64,000 nt of DNA. It comes from Ailurus styani (Eukaryota > Chordata > Mammalia > Carnivora > Ailuridae). Positions within the stretch are counted from its first letter, which is position 1, and each line of letters starts with the position of its first letter. The stretch spans positions 124,001-188,000 of the forward strand of contig LNAC01001236.1 of the NCBI GenBank assembly GCA_002007465.1. Direction: 5' to 3'. Under the pieces are notes generated by a model, which saw only the letters and a list, made by a program, of their open reading frames with translations, made no database searches and had not been told where the DNA came from. This document shows positions 43,761 to 56,210 of this stretch, piece after piece. A program made the position numbers and the translations under genes.

Positions 43761-46338
43761 CTCATTTTTCAATACTTAATTTTCATGTAGTTCTAACAAA
43801 AGTTAGGAGGGCTTAAAGCTGTGTTTTGTCCCTAACAGAAGAGAATAAATTCACTTTGAACATATGTTCCACCCAAAACTACACCCTGAATTAATTTATT
43901 GTTTGTAAAGCTGTGCATACCTTAAGAATAAGAAAGAAAAAGGAAGCATTGCTAGGTTTTAATAAATACAGACAGCTGAGGACTGAAATTCTGACACAAG
44001 GATAAATGTACATGATTATGAGATGTGGTAATGAACTCCATTTATCTCTGATGAAGTTCTCTCAAGGAAAAATATGTTGTGACTTCCTTCTAAATTTATG
44101 TACCAGCAGTTATAAATATTCTCATTAAAATAGCATTTTTATCTCAAAGAAAACTTTGTAAGTAGTCCTCTTATCTAAAACAAAACAAAACAAAACAAAA
44201 AAATCAGAGAGCTCTAGAACATTCAAATGTCAAGAACATGTCCTCTCAGTCTCTTTCCAAACCGACACACAGCCACTAGCAGTAGAACTTCCAATGAAGG
44301 CGCAAGGACTCCTAGAGCTCTGGAGAGCTTGCTTATGAACTCAGAGGCCTAAGAGAAACAAGGATATGTATTTTTCAGAGAAGGTATGATAATTAAAATA
44401 CTGATAAATTAAAGGAGAGACAGAATAATATACCTGTATGACACCTGAAAGTTAAATTAGAGTAGCAAGTGTTTTTTGTGTAAAGCATCTCTAATCATAT
44501 TTGTATAAGGTATACAGTTAAGCACACTCAAGGTTTTGGTCATACACAAGTCTAAAATAATATATTGATTTTTCTGTTATTTAACAGAAAAAGGCCTTAA
44601 CAATTTATTTCAAATCACCCAACTTTATAGAGTTTATAGATAACCCACTATTAAAAAATCAAATATAAGACAAAAATGAAGTCATAATAGATAAAATAGA
44701 TTTATTCAATGTAACTCAGAAGTAACTTCAAAAGCCTATACCATTGTCATTTTGGTGTGCAGAAGTTTCAACTTAAGAAATAAAAGATTAAAAGTATTCG
44801 TAGTTAAGAAAGTTTTGTGGTCATACCATTAAACTTAGATAAATAAGTTCTTGCTCTGTAAACAAAAAGGACATGGTAAAACCAGCATGAGTATTTGGAA
44901 CCTGATTCAGTTATTAAAATAGTTAATCACCAAATGATTCATGAATCAGACTAAGTAATTCTAATGACTGAAATGACCACAGAGTTTATAATTTTAATAA
45001 TAATCAATGACTAGTCAACATCTCAACAAGTAACGAGGCTTTTATGACCTTGGGAAAGTTACTCGATCTTTTGTAACATAAAATGGGAGCACAGAAAACT
45101 GGTTTCACAAGGCAGTAAATGGAAAGGAGTGTCCAAAGTATATTTAATTTAACATAATCCATGATAATGTATAGCTTTTCACATCTTTGCCTATACCAAT
45201 GGTTTTCTGGTTTGAATAAAATAAAATCTTGGTTACTTACAGAAGTACTGCATAACGATGATATTTTCAAGTTCCTGATCATTTAGCAGTCAAATTATTT
45301 AATTAATACATTCACTGGGTACTTTATATACAGTGATTCCATATGAATATATGTATTTATTAAAATTAAAATTAAAATGTTTAGATTTCAAAATGGCATT
45401 TTTATGATTTTGGCTGGGAGTATTCATTCGATGGAGCTGTTTCTGATATATCATATTTCTTAACCAGAAAGTATTACAAATTACTTTTCAGAAAAAGAAC
45501 AGGAGAGACAGAGATATCGACTATGTAAAACATGTATATTTACTTAAGGAAACCATAATTTTTGGTGTATTTGACATAGCTTTGATAATAATGGACTCTA
45601 AGTACCAAATGGAAGGATTCTAGAATATATTTACCAGGGATCTCTTGACCGTCTATGTCTTGTAATACAAAATGGCTTGTTCTCAATGGCACAGTAAAGG
45701 GATCCTAGGCTTCCAGGTGTAGATCAACTGCAGAAGCACCTGTGAAGCACTATGAATTACTTTGTAAACCACCACCACATTAGCTTAGATATGGTGATTC
45801 ACAAAGAAATCCACAGCACTTCACAGTTTGGGTAAGGCTTGGTACCTATGAACCAATAAAAACAGTACCCTTATACCACCAACAATCGAGGGTGCACTTG
45901 CAGCTATTTTTGTATCTTTTCATATGACATTCAAATAGACTTATATCAGAAGAGCTAGACAGGGCAATAGTCACAATCAGTTAAAGAGTATGCTCAATTT
46001 TGCATCACCCTCTTTTCATTGGAAAAATACAAGAAATACTAAACATTTAAGTAGACAAAACTTAAAAATTAAATGTATGCTTTCTGTATTATATAACAAC
46101 TAATTTTCATTTAAAAGACTTTCTATGCAACAACTGGCATGACATTATGCAGGATGATAAAACAGGGTTCTGCTCATAAAAATAAAAGGCATGGTTATTA
46201 ATATACTTGTCAGAAGTGGGGAGTGAAATAAATAATAAAAGTATACATGATTCTTATATATCACAATATATAAGTGTCGTTGCTGGGAAAATTTGCTCTA
46301 AAAATGTCCTTGGTTACTTGGCTTCAAATTCTGTAATC
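43761..46338. other. Long AT-rich stretch without recognised elements
   Basis: About 2.6 kb of unique-looking sequence. It contains a short AAAAC run (44177-44203). A minus frame at 45004-45282 (92 codons) has no recognisable domain. Confidence 0.5.
44177..44203. repeat. (AAAAC)n microsatellite
   Basis: Four AAAAC units followed by an A run. Confidence 0.9.
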
Positions 46339-46354
46339 ACAGAATCTTTTATTT

Positions 46355-46474
46355 TATTATTATTGCCTTAAAGATTTTATTTTTAAGTAATCTCTGCACC
46401 CAATGTGGGGCTCAAACCCACAATCCGGAGATCAAGAGTCACACACTCCACTGACTGAGCCAGCTGGCTGCCCC
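46355..46474 (-). mobile_element. Short tRNA-Lys-like SINE, antisense
   Basis: Third copy of the compact class. On the minus strand it has a GGGGCAGCCAGCTGGCTCAG head, 'GTGACTCTTGATCTCCGG', 'ATTGTGGGTTTGAGCCCCAC' (B-box-like) and 'TTACTTAAAAATAAAATC'. The duplication ACAGAATCTTTTATTT versus ATAGAATCTTATATTT is at 46339-46354 and 46475-46490. Confidence 0.93.
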
Positions 46475-46490
46475 ATAGAATCTTATATTT

Positions 46491-47099
46491 GATAAAAATC
46501 ATGAAATACACTTAAGCTCAGTATTTTTCTATTATATCTGTTCAAATGAATATCATTTTTCATGTGTCTTTCTGAACACCAAGACTGTTTGTAAAATCAC
46601 ATGCTATGTTACACATATTAGATTCAACTCTGAAAGAAAACCAACACACCAATAAAAAAATGGAAGAAAATACTCGGTAAAGTTGCTATCTTTAGTAAAA
46701 TCACTAAAATCAGCCACCCTTTATCTATGCTTATGCCACTGACAACATTTATCTGAAGAGCAGGAAGAAACCTAAAGGTTTCATTTATAATTAATGAAAA
46801 GAAAATGATCTATAAATTTACTAGCCTAGGAAGCATACTATCAGTCAGGTAATTCATGGCTGCAGAATTTCAACCTTTTTTTTCGAAGTACACCATCAAA
46901 AGTTAACATTTAAGGTTTATTTTATGCAGAAATTCACAAATGTACAGTCCCAAGGAGTTTACCACTTTCACCAAAGGTAACTGCTTACGCACCCCCCACT
47001 CATCCTCCTCCAACCACACGTGCAACAATTAGACCAAATTTGCTGAGTAACTGAACCAAGAAAAATCATTAAATGAAAAAGAAAATTGTGAAAATAATG
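46491..47099. other. No recognised feature
   Basis: AT-rich unique-looking sequence. Confidence 0.5.
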
Positions 47100-47640
47100 A
47101 TATATTCAAGGATATTTACTATATGCCTATTATGTGCCAGAGATGGTTCTGGTTAGAGCTGGGGCTACAAAAGCACACCTAATATACTCCCAGCCTTCAA
47201 GGAACAGAGAAGAAAACAAAAAATTAAAAAATGGTTGATATGTGCCATGAAAAAGTTGCACATAAGGCTAATGGAGACCACATGGATTGGTCATTTAATC
47301 CAGTGATCAGAGAGTTATAGACCTCTTACCCTAAGAGGGTGATGGGAAAGTATCACGAAAAGAGAAATGCCGGAGGAACAACAGAAGTTAGCAATGGTTA
47401 AGTGGGGGGAAGCTGCTCTAGGTAGAAGACAAAACTTATCCCATGACCTGTCAAGAGATGAATCATATCACATATACTATATATGACAGCATCTATATAG
47501 ACATATGATAGTAGAAGAGGAAAGTCTACACTATCTTTAGAGAGTAGGTGCAAACAAGTGGGCATCACCAGATCGGAAGCAAGGGGGACAGACAAAATTT
47601 GAAGCAAGAAAACCATAGCATGGTAAGACAGCCTCATTGA
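47100..47640 (-). mobile_element. L2 LINE 3' region, antisense
   Basis: 'TTTACTATATGCCTATTATGTGCCAGAGATGG', 'GAGCTGGGGCTACAAAAGC' and 'CCTTCAAGGAACAGAGAAG' follow reversed L2 order. The right half (after 47300) is more diverged and less certain. The minus frame 47398-47637 is not recognisable. Confidence 0.55.
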
Positions 47641-49362
47641 AATACGGGCAGAATTCAGGAGAAGCTGTAGAAAAGCTCTTCAGATCTTAATGGAGAGTGT
47701 CACACTCAGTCCCAAAGGGGGCCAGGCAAAACCTCTTGAGAATTAGACCAGTTTTGCCTGTATGATTCAGACATGCCAGTTGGGTTGAGGAGATACACTC
47801 AGAGATTTACACAAGCTTAGTGACTCTTAATAACCACCCTACTCCAAATGTAGAATTAAGTTGATCAGATTATGTTAGAGAAACAATTCAGGGTGGATTT
47901 TATATTATGTCATCCTTTTTGTTAACCTCTCTCTCTCAACAAGACAAGCATTCTCTCAACACCTGGTAATAGATGCAGTTGGGCACTTTGCTTTGCTTTA
48001 CTTGTGAATTTGCAAGCAAGGAAACTTCCAGCAGGCCCCTCTCTAGATTGCACACAGCTTCTTAAAAAATCCTCCCACATTTTCTGTCAAATATGCTCTC
48101 AATTTTTTTATGGAAGGATAACTGATATGCTCTGAGAAGGAAATGTTCTGACTGAACTAACTTTCTAATTAGAAAACACTATTTTTTCCAACTCTGGCAC
48201 TATTTGACTTCAAAAATAGGTGAAGTTCATTGTTTCTCAATGAATAACCACATTGTAGTGCTTTAATTGTCTTTTTCTAAGGTTATTCAGAGCCCTTGTG
48301 ACATTTACTATTTGCAGTCAACATTTTCTTCAGTACTTATAATGCATCAGTTATTCACCAAATGCTTAAGATTTGAGGGGAAAACAGAATTCCTAAACAA
48401 AGGAATGCAGAATACCATGGAGTATACAGAGTTATTCTGCATTTGCAGTTAGGAACTACATCACAAAACACTGGAAAAGAAAGAAACATGTTCAAGATCC
48501 TATGGTTGTAGAGAGGAAAGAAGCAAACATCTAAGTCTTCCAGGCCAAAGGGAAAGGCTGGTGTGGATTTGGCTTATATATTACACAATATGACACACTG
48601 TATGCAATTATAAGGTCTGAAGTTGACTGCTGTTTCTGCGTTCTGACACTAAAACAAATCCTGATAGTTTGTGGAACAAGTCACCAATGTTAGCATGACT
48701 TCATATGATTAACTTCATTTTCTTACTATTCTAACACTTAGAGGAAAATTCCAGCTAACAGAGGAGTCTTTTTAATTGGGCTCCAGCTAGTTGATGGGTT
48801 GATCAGAGGAAACAATGCCAACCAGAAGTCTTAAAGGAGTAGCTTAGTTCCAATTCAAAAGTCTAAACAAAAAGTTAGTCTGTAGTATAATTTATTTGCT
48901 AGATTCATCCTTATTTTTAGAATTTTATATCTTACATGTTTCAACCCATGCAAGCAAGACAACCAAAATAAAGGAAACATAAGGAAAGGTAGGGCTAATA
49001 TCACAATGCAGGCATAATATAAACTCTATTTAAAATAACTACTGCTGCTGACAGGAAGTAAAACAGCTGCAGAACTGACAGAGGCATCTGCAGTTTAGGA
49101 CGACATCACACCACTAATATGACAATCCCCACTGGTAAACTGAGTGGGAAGCATAGCTCCAAAGGAAGCCTGCATCCTTTCCCGGTGATGAAAGCTAGGA
49201 AGAATGAAAATAATATAGCAAGTAAAATAATACAAAACAAAAATAGAACAGGAAATGAAAAATGCATGCATAGTAGATATAATCGTCCCACTAGTTGGGT
49301 TTTCCCCTTTCCTCTCAGGAGCTCTTTCTTCTGCCCCTAAATATTGAAAATCAGCATATAAA
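47641..49362. other. No recognised gene or repeat
   Basis: Unique-looking DNA. Frames at 48267-48452 plus, 49106-49291 minus and 49119-49340 plus are short, and the latter two oppose each other. Confidence 0.5.
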
Positions 49363-49374
49363 AACTAGTGACTG

Positions 49375-49593
49375 GGACACCTGGGTGGCTCAGTAGGTTA
49401 AGTGACCGACTCGATTTTAGCTCAGGTTATGAATTTGGGGTCGTGAAATCGAGCCCCATATTGGGCTTTGCATGGAGCCTGCTTAAGATCCTCTCTTTCT
49501 CTCTCTCTCATTTTCTCTGCCCTCCCCCCAGCTCATGTGTTCTCTCTAGCACTCTCTCTAAAACAAAAACAAAGCAAAACAAACAAAAAAAAA
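49375..49593 (+). mobile_element. Can-SINE, older subfamily
   Basis: Head GGGACACCTGGGTGGCTCAG, 'TTAAGTGACCGACTCGATTT', 'TTGCATGGAGCCTGCTTAAG' and a degenerate AAACAAAAAC tail. The duplication AAACTAGTGACTG versus AAACAAGTGGCTG is at 49362-49374 and 49594-49606. Confidence 0.93.
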
Positions 49594-49606
49594 AAACAAG
49601 TGGCTG

Positions 49607-49939
49607 CTACCTAGAAATTCATAAAGTATTCATAGGAAATCTGCTACTGAATAATAATGCCCATGGGTGATCACAATGAAAGAACATAAACTTTAGTGAC
49701 ATCAAAACATTAAAGCTATAATTTATTAATTTATATCATCAATTAATGTAATTGCTAACAATAGATGAGCTAAGTACCTGGCATAATCTATGTCTCTCAA
49801 TTAAAAAAAAAAAAGATGAGGAAACTTTCAAAAATGTGTCCTTACTAGATCAATGTGAGAACTCAAAGTAAATTATAGGGACTCATAAAATGATTGGAAT
49901 TTTCATTATTTTTGAAAAAAAATAAAAAGCATTTTCATT
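49607..49939. other. AT-rich, possible diverged MIR
   Basis: 'TAAGTACCTGGCATAATCTATG' and 'AAGATGAGGAAACTTTC' hint at a reversed MIR at about 49750-49880, too diverged to call. Confidence 0.35.
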
Positions 49940-50120
49940 TAACAATTCCTACAAAGTACTTACATTAATTCATTTATTTCTGACAACAAGAGAGAAGACA
50001 GAATCCTCATCTGAAAGATGTAGAAACCGAGGCTCAAAACCAGTCACATGTCAAATGTCAAAAAGCATTTAAACTGCAAAGTGATATCTGTCTAAAAGCT
50101 TAGGCGTTCTCCTTGCCCCA
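49940..50120 (-). mobile_element. MIR, antisense
   Basis: 'AATCCTCATCTGAAAGATGTAGAAACCGAGGCTC' and 'CAGTCACATGTCAAATGTC' correspond to the reversed MIR centre (cccattttacagatgaggaaactgaggctc ... gtcacacagctag). Ends diverged. Confidence 0.6.
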
Positions 50121-50325
50121 TAATTCTGCCGTATGCAATATAACTGCAGCATTTAGGAAATCCATTGAGAAAAGAATATTAGGGTACGATATGAAGTTTG
50201 AGCTATAAATCATTCTAAATATTATCTAGGACCAAATGAAGAAATATAGGCATGACATCTATAGTGAAACAATTCCTTTGACCAAAAATAACAAAAAAAG
50301 TTAATTTATAACTTATAATGTTCAA

Positions 50326-50502
50326 TGTGCCTTTGGCTCAGGTCATGATCTTGGCATCCCGGGATCAAGCCCTGAGTTGTGCTCCTTGCTCAGGTGGGAG
50401 CCTGCTTCTCCCTCTCCCTTGGCCCCCTCCACCACCACCACCTGTGCTCTCTCTCTCCTTCACTCTCTCTCTCTCAAATAAATTAAAAAAAAAAAAACCT
50501 GT
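50326..50502 (+). mobile_element. 5'-truncated Can-SINE with full 21-bp duplication
   Basis: The copy starts at TGTGCCTTTGGCTCAGGTC, so the first ~30 bp of the usual head, including the A-box region CTGGGTGGCTCAG, are missing. The CT-rich body and A tail are normal. The same 21 bases (starting TTTATAACTTATAATG) flank it exactly at 50305-50325 and 50503-50523, so the truncation happened at insertion and is not later decay. Confidence 0.95.
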
Positions 50503-50523
50503 TTTATAACTTATAATGTTCAA

Positions 50524-51714
50524 ATTGAAATTTTTGCAAAGGGAATATCTAGTTTACTTAAGAGAAAGCTTTCAGGATTTTATATATAATATCCATTTAC
50601 ATAGGAATAGATAATACCCCAGTTATCAAGCATTCCTTTCTTATTCATTAAAGGTGATCCCTAGAAGTTTAATGGAACATTTTTAAACAAGTTCATGTTA
50701 CTGAATTTGCTTACAGTTAATAAAGTCTCTTGTCTTTAAAAGCATATTGTGACTTATATGTCTTTAGTGACTATGAACTTTTATGAATAAGCCCATATGA
50801 ATGACATTTTATGTTATATTCTGGGAAACCTTTTTCAGCATTTGATGGGTTTAGCTCACCGTCAAAGATTATTAGTTATATTATATATATATTATAAGAT
50901 CTGGATCATAATATACAGAGGTCCTGTTATGAAGTGGGGATCTACATTTACTCATGGGCTCTAAGAATAGTGTGTGTGTGTGCATGTGCACACACGCATG
51001 TACACGCATACGTATATGTTCCCTTTTTTCTCTGCTTTAGGACTACTGATGTTCTTAGAAAATGGCATTGTGGATAATTTTCTATCAGCTTGGGGATAAC
51101 TTATATACTTCAGAATTTTCCCCCAACTCAACCGCCTACTTTTTTGAAGGTCAATTCAATCATCCATTTATTTCAAGAGTAGAAGTGCGTGCCTCTTTGG
51201 AAAGAGCATGAGAAGATAGAAAACAAATAAGCATTTGAAAACACATGTAAACTTTCAGTGCTTATTATTCCCTCATTAATGAAAATCTCATATTTGGAAG
51301 AGCAATTCAGTTGAGTAACTGCAAACATAATTTGGTTCCTGTGGGTTGACTTTGTTCCAAACCTTGAAGATTCTATTTTGCAATTGAAAATTAAGCTTGT
51401 TTGGCACTGTGATTTCACAGATGAAGATAGAAAGAAATGGAATATATTATTTAAGCTCCCAACTCACAATCTTTGCAATGTTTGAATGACTATATTACAT
51501 AATAATAATTTAAATTACTTTTTATGGAATTTAGCCCTAGTTGACTTGATGATATAATAGACCATGTCTGTTTTTTAACTCAGGGCTATTTGTTGAATAT
51601 GAGATAAATATAATTGATATACTTCTTAAATACATATTTATAACACCAAGGATTAGGCATAGTTAGAACTACAGAATTCAAATATAGGTTAGATTTGAAA
51701 AACATCTAATTATC
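50524..51714. other. No gene recognised
   Basis: AT-rich sequence holding the alternating purine/pyrimidine tract listed next. The minus frame 51173-51418 (81 codons) has no recognisable domain. Confidence 0.5.
50970..51019. repeat. 50-bp strict purine/pyrimidine alternation
   Basis: A (TG)n run passes into TGCATGTGCACACACGCATG and then TACACGCATACGTATATGT. Every one of the 50 positions alternates purine and pyrimidine. A hairpin is possible where GTGTGTGCA meets TGCACACAC across a 2-bp spacer. Confidence 0.95.
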
Positions 51715-52090
51715 CATCAAAAATGTTTTGAGCTTTTGCTATTTGGGAGGAAGTACACTAAACACTAAGAATCAAAAAGGAAATATTTAATGTCCCACTT
51801 CAAGGAGCTCAGAGTCATTGGGCAGACTGACAAATCTGCTACATTTCTACTACAGTAATAACTGTAGTGATGGGCTAGCAAAGGATCCTATAGGAGAAGA
51901 GTTACCTCATAAGAACTGGGCAATCAGGGAGGAATTTAAAAAGAGATGAAGCCCATTTCCTGTCATAATGGATGAAAAAGTAGTTGACCAGTGACTGACT
52001 GAGAAGTGGGAGTGGTAAGAAGAGTACCCCAGGTGAAGGAAAGAACATTTGTGAAATTCAGAAGCAAAGTGACTATGGAGTATTTTAGAA
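51715..52090 (-). mobile_element. L2 LINE 3' region, antisense
   Basis: 'AAACACTAAGAATCAAAAAGG', 'CACTTCAAGGAGCTCAGAG', 'GGGAGGAATTTAAAAAGAG' and 'AGGAAAGAACATTTGTGAAATTC' follow reversed L2 order (ctggggatacaa - catggagcttac - ggcaaagg). Diverged. Confidence 0.5.
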
Positions 52091-52599
52091 AACAAATATT
52101 AATTCTGTATGACAGAGAAATAGCTAGCAGCAGGAAAGAACTGTTAAAATTAGGTAAAAGTCTAATGACTTGAACTGTGTGCTAGGCAAGGCTTGATGGC
52201 AATGACTCAACACATGACCAATCTCTGTCCTCAAGGAGCTGACAGACTGGCAATTGGTGATTTTGGACATTGTCTTCATCAACATTGCAAATCTCACTAC
52301 TGCAACCACCACTATAAACCATAGAACCCTCTGTCCCATTTCCAGGCAGGAAGAATCTTTTTCTCTTCCTACTCTGCCCTTTTTTATTTCCCCCTCTCTA
52401 CCACCCCTCAAAAAGTCTTCTTCAAATGAAAGGCTAGATGAGTCATGATCGAAACCAAAATTATAATACCAGATAAATAAAAACTTTAACAATAAAGCTT
52501 AAAAACGCTTCAGAATCAGAAAAATAGCTCAGATCACCCAGTTCTATCAAGATTTCCTCCTTCAGTCTTCAAATAATTTATTTGGTTTTTCTAAGTGTA
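52091..52599. other. No recognised gene
   Basis: Partly CT-rich on the plus strand (52360-52415). The two opposing frames (52124-52492 minus, 122 codons; 52254-52448 plus) lack known domains. A loose L2/MIR resemblance is seen near 52190-52250 ('GCTAGGCAAGGCTTGATGG'). Confidence 0.4.
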
Positions 52600-53090
52600 G
52601 CTCAATAGCTAATGCAATGAAATAGTCTGCCATTTACATCCATGTCCTTTAAACTATATCTGATCTTTTTATCCATTGTTAAACACTTAATTTCTCTAGG
52701 CATTGCTTTCACATAAAATCCCAACATTTCAAGTTCATCACAATCTGGCCATAAACAGTTCAACCTCATTTCTTGTTACCACCCCCTGCCAAGTGTGCCA
52801 TGTTCCGCTCCCATTTCATTTCCCATTCTTATCCAAACACATGGTTCCATGCACAAAATGTCTCTACCAAAGATGTCTTATTACCACACTTCTTCTAGAA
52901 AACTCTTGTTCATTCTCAGACACACTTCTAGTGTCATGTCTACTTCCCACAGGTTGCAGATCTTTCCTCAGGATCCCCACAGACCAATATTCCTACCATT
53001 ACTGTAACAGTTTCTATACTGGCTTATGTGTATACTGTTCTCCAAGTTATCTAACCTCAGAGAGGTCAGTGGTTGTGCCTTAGTCATCTG
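52600..53090 (+). mobile_element. L2 LINE 3' region
   Basis: 'CACAATCTGGCCATAAAC', 'CATGTTCCGCTCCCATTTC', 'CTCTTGTTCATTCTCAGACAC', 'CAGATCTTTCCTCAGGATCCC' and 'GAGGTCAGTGGTTGTGCCTTAG' follow sense L2 (catgatctggcccctg ... ttcctcgaac ... gcctcagggcc ... gggcagggactgtgtc). This explains the 126-codon frame at 52703-53083. Confidence 0.65.
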
Positions 53091-53965
53091 GAATAAACAA
53101 CTGATGAGGAGAAAATATTCACAGCCTATATAATGAACTAGGGTCTATAACCAGAATAAGTAAAAACATAAAAAAAGTAATAAGAATATAAATGACATGA
53201 TAGAAGAGTGAAAAAGTTATTTGAACTTTTAAATCATAAATAAGAAAAAGAAATGACCAAAAAGTATATAAAAACTTTGCTTCACTTCATTTACATTACA
53301 AAATAAACAAGTAAGAGTAACAAAACGATTCATCCATCAGGTTGCCAATAATTAAAACATTTATCAGGCAATGGTGGCAAGAAATTGAACCCATTCTCAA
53401 CTGCTAGCAGTATAAGTTGTCATGCTTTTTTCAGTACATTATATGAAATATTAATATTTAAATGGACATACAATTGTAATCTGATAATTCTTGTAGACAT
53501 CTATAAAAATGTTTATAGTAGTAAAAATATATTAACAGACACTGGTTACAGCATTTATTAATGAATTAAAAGTTTGAAATTTTAGTATTATATAGACACT
53601 AAAATAAGGCAGATTTTAATAATGGTGTATAAATCATTATGCTATTTAAATAATATGTACATATTTTAAAGTACAGCAGTATGGGGTATTTAAAAATATG
53701 TCCATAATGATCTACAGATTTAAAACAAAACAAAGTTCCAGAAAAATATGCATAATAAAAACTCACTGAAAATATATATGCATATAGAAAACACTCTAGA
53801 AAACATATACCAACTTGTTTAAAATGTTTGTATCTGGGAATAGGAATGGGAAGTGGAAGGGAAAGCAAAGGTAGCAGTAGAAAGGAGACTTTAACATTTT
53901 AATTCTCACAATTTTATGTTACTACCTTAGGCATAAAATAATATATTCAGCATTAAAAATACCAA
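53091..53965 (+). mobile_element. Old L1 (L1M/HAL1-like) ORF2 end and 3' part
   Basis: Decayed but ordered L1 text: 'CAAGTAAGAGTAACAAAACG', 'TCATCCATCAGGTTGCCAATAATT', 'GGCAATGGTGGCAAGAAATTG', 'ATCTATAAAAATGTTTATAGTAG', 'CTAAAATAAGGCAG' and finally 'GTTTGTATCTGGGAATAGGAATGGG'. These match the L1 'ccatcaggatggca ... ggtgaggatg ... atgttcatagcagc ... tctgggaagtgg' series. Many indels, no open frame. Confidence 0.6.
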
Positions 53966-54149
53966 AAAAAGAAAGTAAATATTTCATATAATAAAAAATA
54001 TTAAGCTCAAGAACATGGCCAACTATACTAGATTGTAACCAAATGATGCCCATATTTACATCTTCAAATCCCCAAGGCTTTTATCTCTGCAGCATGAAGA
54101 TGATAAAGTAGAAGGAACAATTCCCTGAAAACAGTGCAGAGAAAGTGAA

Positions 54150-54325
54150 ATGAGCATGAGAGACTGGAGGATCTAGGTTCAAATCCCAGTTGTGACACAT
54201 ATTAACTGGGTGAGTACTATTCTTATGTGCCTTACTTTCTTCCATATAAAGTATTTATAATAGTACTTACCTCCTAAGATTTGAGAATGCTTGCTTCCTA
54301 GTAGATGCTTAATAATTTCTACTTT
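54150..54325 (+). mobile_element. MIR
   Basis: 'TCTAGGTTCAAATCCCAGTTGTGACACATATTAACTGGGTGAG' matches MIR (gggttcgaatcccggctctgccacttactagctgtgtgac). 'CTTACCTCCTAAGATTTGAG' and 'TAGTAGATGCTTAATAATT' complete the 3' side. Confidence 0.8.
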
Positions 54326-56210
54326 CAAAAAAAATAATTTATATTTTCTTCTATGTTCTATTGTAAGAAACCTTGTCCTATTCGGAGAAGAATGATTAGT
54401 CTTGCACCAAGATGCCTTTTACTGGAGGGGAGGGCCACACTATAGTCAATGATGTGGCGATTTCCTCTCAATTTGCAATGTAATATTGCTTTTAAACTCT
54501 AACTTCCAAATCATCATAATTTTATGCTTCGCTTATAAAATCATAAACCCATAGAGCCGGAAGAAAGTCTTAAAGTTATTTAGTGAAGGTTTCACACCTG
54601 CAGGCAAAACGATGGGCATCATAAAGTTTCTACTGTGTTTTAATCATTTCCCCAAAAAGAGATTCTGACATTTACTTGAATGACTGACCCATCAAATGCT
54701 TAATAAGTCTTTTCCTTAAGTAATGTCTTAAAAGTAATGTCTTAATGTCTTAAAAGAAATAGACATGTAGAGGAAAAACAAATTCTTTTTCTTTGGAATT
54801 AAACCATTTTCTTTGTCTTTATTTATTATATCAAAATTAGTGGAAGAGATGACATTTAACAGGAAAGATGAAATATACAAGCAGAAAACAATGAAACTGT
54901 GATAGGAGGGTAAAATTAAATGGTGTTATCTTTTTGAAAGACAAGTTGAAATAGGCTCTAATTCTAGATATGATGGCAAATTCATAGCAATGTTCACCCT
55001 ATTATGATGCCCGAGTCAGCTGTGTAACTAGATATTCATGGCAAATTCCAACACATGGCAGATTCCAACACAGTTTGATACATAATCCTAAGGGGCTTTG
55101 TACAAACATTGCCCCACAGTAAACAAATAACAAATACTTTCTGGCAGATGAGTATAACTATATTGTTTTGAGTAACCAGACACTTTGTTCTTGGCATTAT
55201 GAATAATTCCTGGATGAATAAGGAGAATTTAATGATCGGCACGAGGTAGCAAGAATATTTGCATCTGCAATCTTACTGCTAGGGAGGTGTACATTTGTCT
55301 TCCCCTTGATAACACCTATGTAAAAACCAGGCAGATATTTACCAAGAGGTAGAAAGAGGAGAGTTAGATTAAATGGAAAAATACTGAGTAACAAAAAGGA
55401 TTTTAAGTAAAAATCAAGTGATATTCTTACATATGAGGATTAGGATCCCATTAGCAATGACAAAAAGAAGAAATTAATTACGCTTAATTCAGATTTAACA
55501 TATCCCAAAATTTAGTGGTCAAATTGTAACAACAGACAAACATTTTCTACTAGTAAGCAAACTTTTTCTCCAAACCCATATCAGCTACAAAGTTTATGTT
55601 TAAGAAAGTTTTGACTAAATACCTACTCTACCTATCCTATAGATGGCTAAGATCTGGAATCCAAAAATTAGGAAGTAAGAGTTGAACTTGGCCAAACTTT
55701 TCAGTAGATTCTACCTTGGAGTTACTTTGACTTCAATTTATTTAAGAAAGGATTGTCTGCTTTCTCTTTTGATGTTCTACAAAGAATAGCTGCTTTACTT
55801 CAATAATTCTCAAACTTATTTATGCAACTGAGTACCTAGAAGACAGTCACTTTTTGTAGAACACAATTATATAAATGTTTGATTAAAATTCCACCATAAA
55901 ACTAAAACAAGAAGAAAAGTACACTAGAAATGGATTTCCCTGCACAACAAATAATACCCAATACTAATTGAAAATAATAACATTTTAGGAATATAAAAAT
56001 AAATAACATGAACCAACTAACTAAATCTAACATGATGGCTAAGGATGACAAGTGAAGCAAAAATGCTTGATTTAGAAAATTAAAAACTCATTAAGCCTAC
56101 CAAGTATATCTAACCCCTTTGTTCTTACTATTTTGTGTATCATATTAATATAAGTGATGGGTTTATGGACTAATACAGCAATGGTCAGTAGCATTTCCAC
56201 TTTCCTTACT
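54326..56210. other. Gene-free AT-rich stretch
   Basis: Unique-looking sequence with two small tandem duplications: TAATGTCTTAAAAG-type near 54720-54755, and the 17-bp pair below. 'ATTCTCAAACTTATTTATGCAAC' near 55805 could be the edge of an old hAT element. Confidence 0.45.
55037..55070. repeat. 17-bp tandem duplication
   Basis: CATGGCAAATTCCAACA (55037-55053) is followed immediately by CATGGCAGATTCCAACA (55054-55070), with one mismatch. Confidence 0.93.

Noticed and set aside
52703..53083. 126-codon frame as a gene
   Set aside because: It lies in sense L2 3' noncoding sequence. The pyrimidine-rich DNA gives S/P/L-rich chance frames.
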